DNA of 64,000 bases, taken from positions 1-64,000 of the forward strand of contig JAHHHH010000007.1 of assembly GCA_019359415.1 (NCBI GenBank), in the 5' to 3' direction. Positions 63,859 through 64,000 of the stretch are shown piece after piece; the first letter of the stretch is position 1; each line of letters starts with the position of its first letter. The translations under genes and the position numbers were made by a program. The notes beneath the pieces were generated by a model that did not search any database, had not been told where the DNA came from, and was given only the letters and a program-made list of their open reading frames with translations. This stretch comes from Iphinoe sp. HA4291-MV1 (lineage in GTDB: Bacteria; Cyanobacteriota; Cyanobacteriia; Cyanobacteriales; Nostocaceae).

Positions 63859-64000
63859 GTGAAATTTTTTCATTGGAACTGCCTGAACCTGAGCCATCAA
63901 GTCTTTCCGCTCATCTTGCTCAATGCTTAAATTTTAGACTAGTTAGGAGTGCGAAACCCAAAAGCCTTAACCTGTCACCAATGAAATCCGTTCAATAATC

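Overview
The window comes from a filamentous, probably nostocalean, cyanobacterium. The evidence is a complete beta-carboxysome operon (ccmK2-K1-L-M-N-O), an NDH-1 CO2-uptake cluster (ndhF-ndhD-cupB), a cyAbrB regulator, HupW, frequent HIP1 octamers (GCGATCGC) and heptanucleotide tandem repeats (AGTCATT, GGGCAAT, AGTCAAA types) between and inside genes. No rRNA, tRNA or CRISPR array was recognised. Calls come from reading the sequence and from remembered family knowledge; no database search was run.

Layout. 1-4.5 kb is accessory: a truncated tnpB with a divergent small ribbon-helix-helix ORF, a broken MFS transporter, and small leftward hypothetical genes. 4.5-13.6 kb holds cysteine synthase, an SGNH lipoprotein, an orphan AbrB-like antitoxin, a DUF3598-like protein, HupW, hypotheticals, a methyltransferase and a GT39-type glycosyltransferase. 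13.6-15.8 kb is a C5-methyltransferase plus candidate restriction enzyme. 16.2-23.3 kb is a leftward housekeeping block (ffh, rpsP, KH protein, rpsU, phoH, pepP) with a tnpB remnant and two copies of a structured ~190-bp repeat. 23.4-27.3 kb is a graveyard: a MITE, a possible Cas10 remnant, a NACHT-FGE-GUN4 gene split by an IscB element with its upstream RNA region, and a PIN toxin gene broken by a 92-bp MITE with 10-bp target duplications. 27.4-38.8 kb is the carbon-concentrating island. 39-53.6 kb holds an FdhF/YdeP-type oxidoreductase, an AAA-GGDEF protein, class I aldolase, a ClC channel, cyAbrB, an Rrf2 regulator, CobD/CbiB and PyrR. 53.7-62.1 kb is a leftward two-component cluster (three soluble histidine kinases and an Rcp1-like regulator), one kinase with a candidate DXCF cyanobacteriochrome GAF. 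The window ends with MoaE and a small membrane protein.

How the parts work together. The divergent ndhF4-ndhD4-cupB and ccm clusters form one functional unit: the first hydrates CO2 to bicarbonate at the thylakoid, the second builds the carboxysome. CcmM keeps the Cys194/Cys200 pair associated with an active gamma-carbonic anhydrase, has an internal ribosome-binding site plus GTG for the short form, and carries four RbcS-like repeats, the last two from a recent 348-bp duplication.

The least expected signal is a set of in-frame insertions lying exactly at HIP1 octamers inside coding genes: 48 bp in the MFS gene, 93 bp in the SGNH hydrolase, 93 bp in the methyltransferase and 60 bp in a histidine kinase. 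The two 93-bp copies are nearly identical, are read in the same frame, and fold on paper into a three-arm cloverleaf closed by an outer stem.
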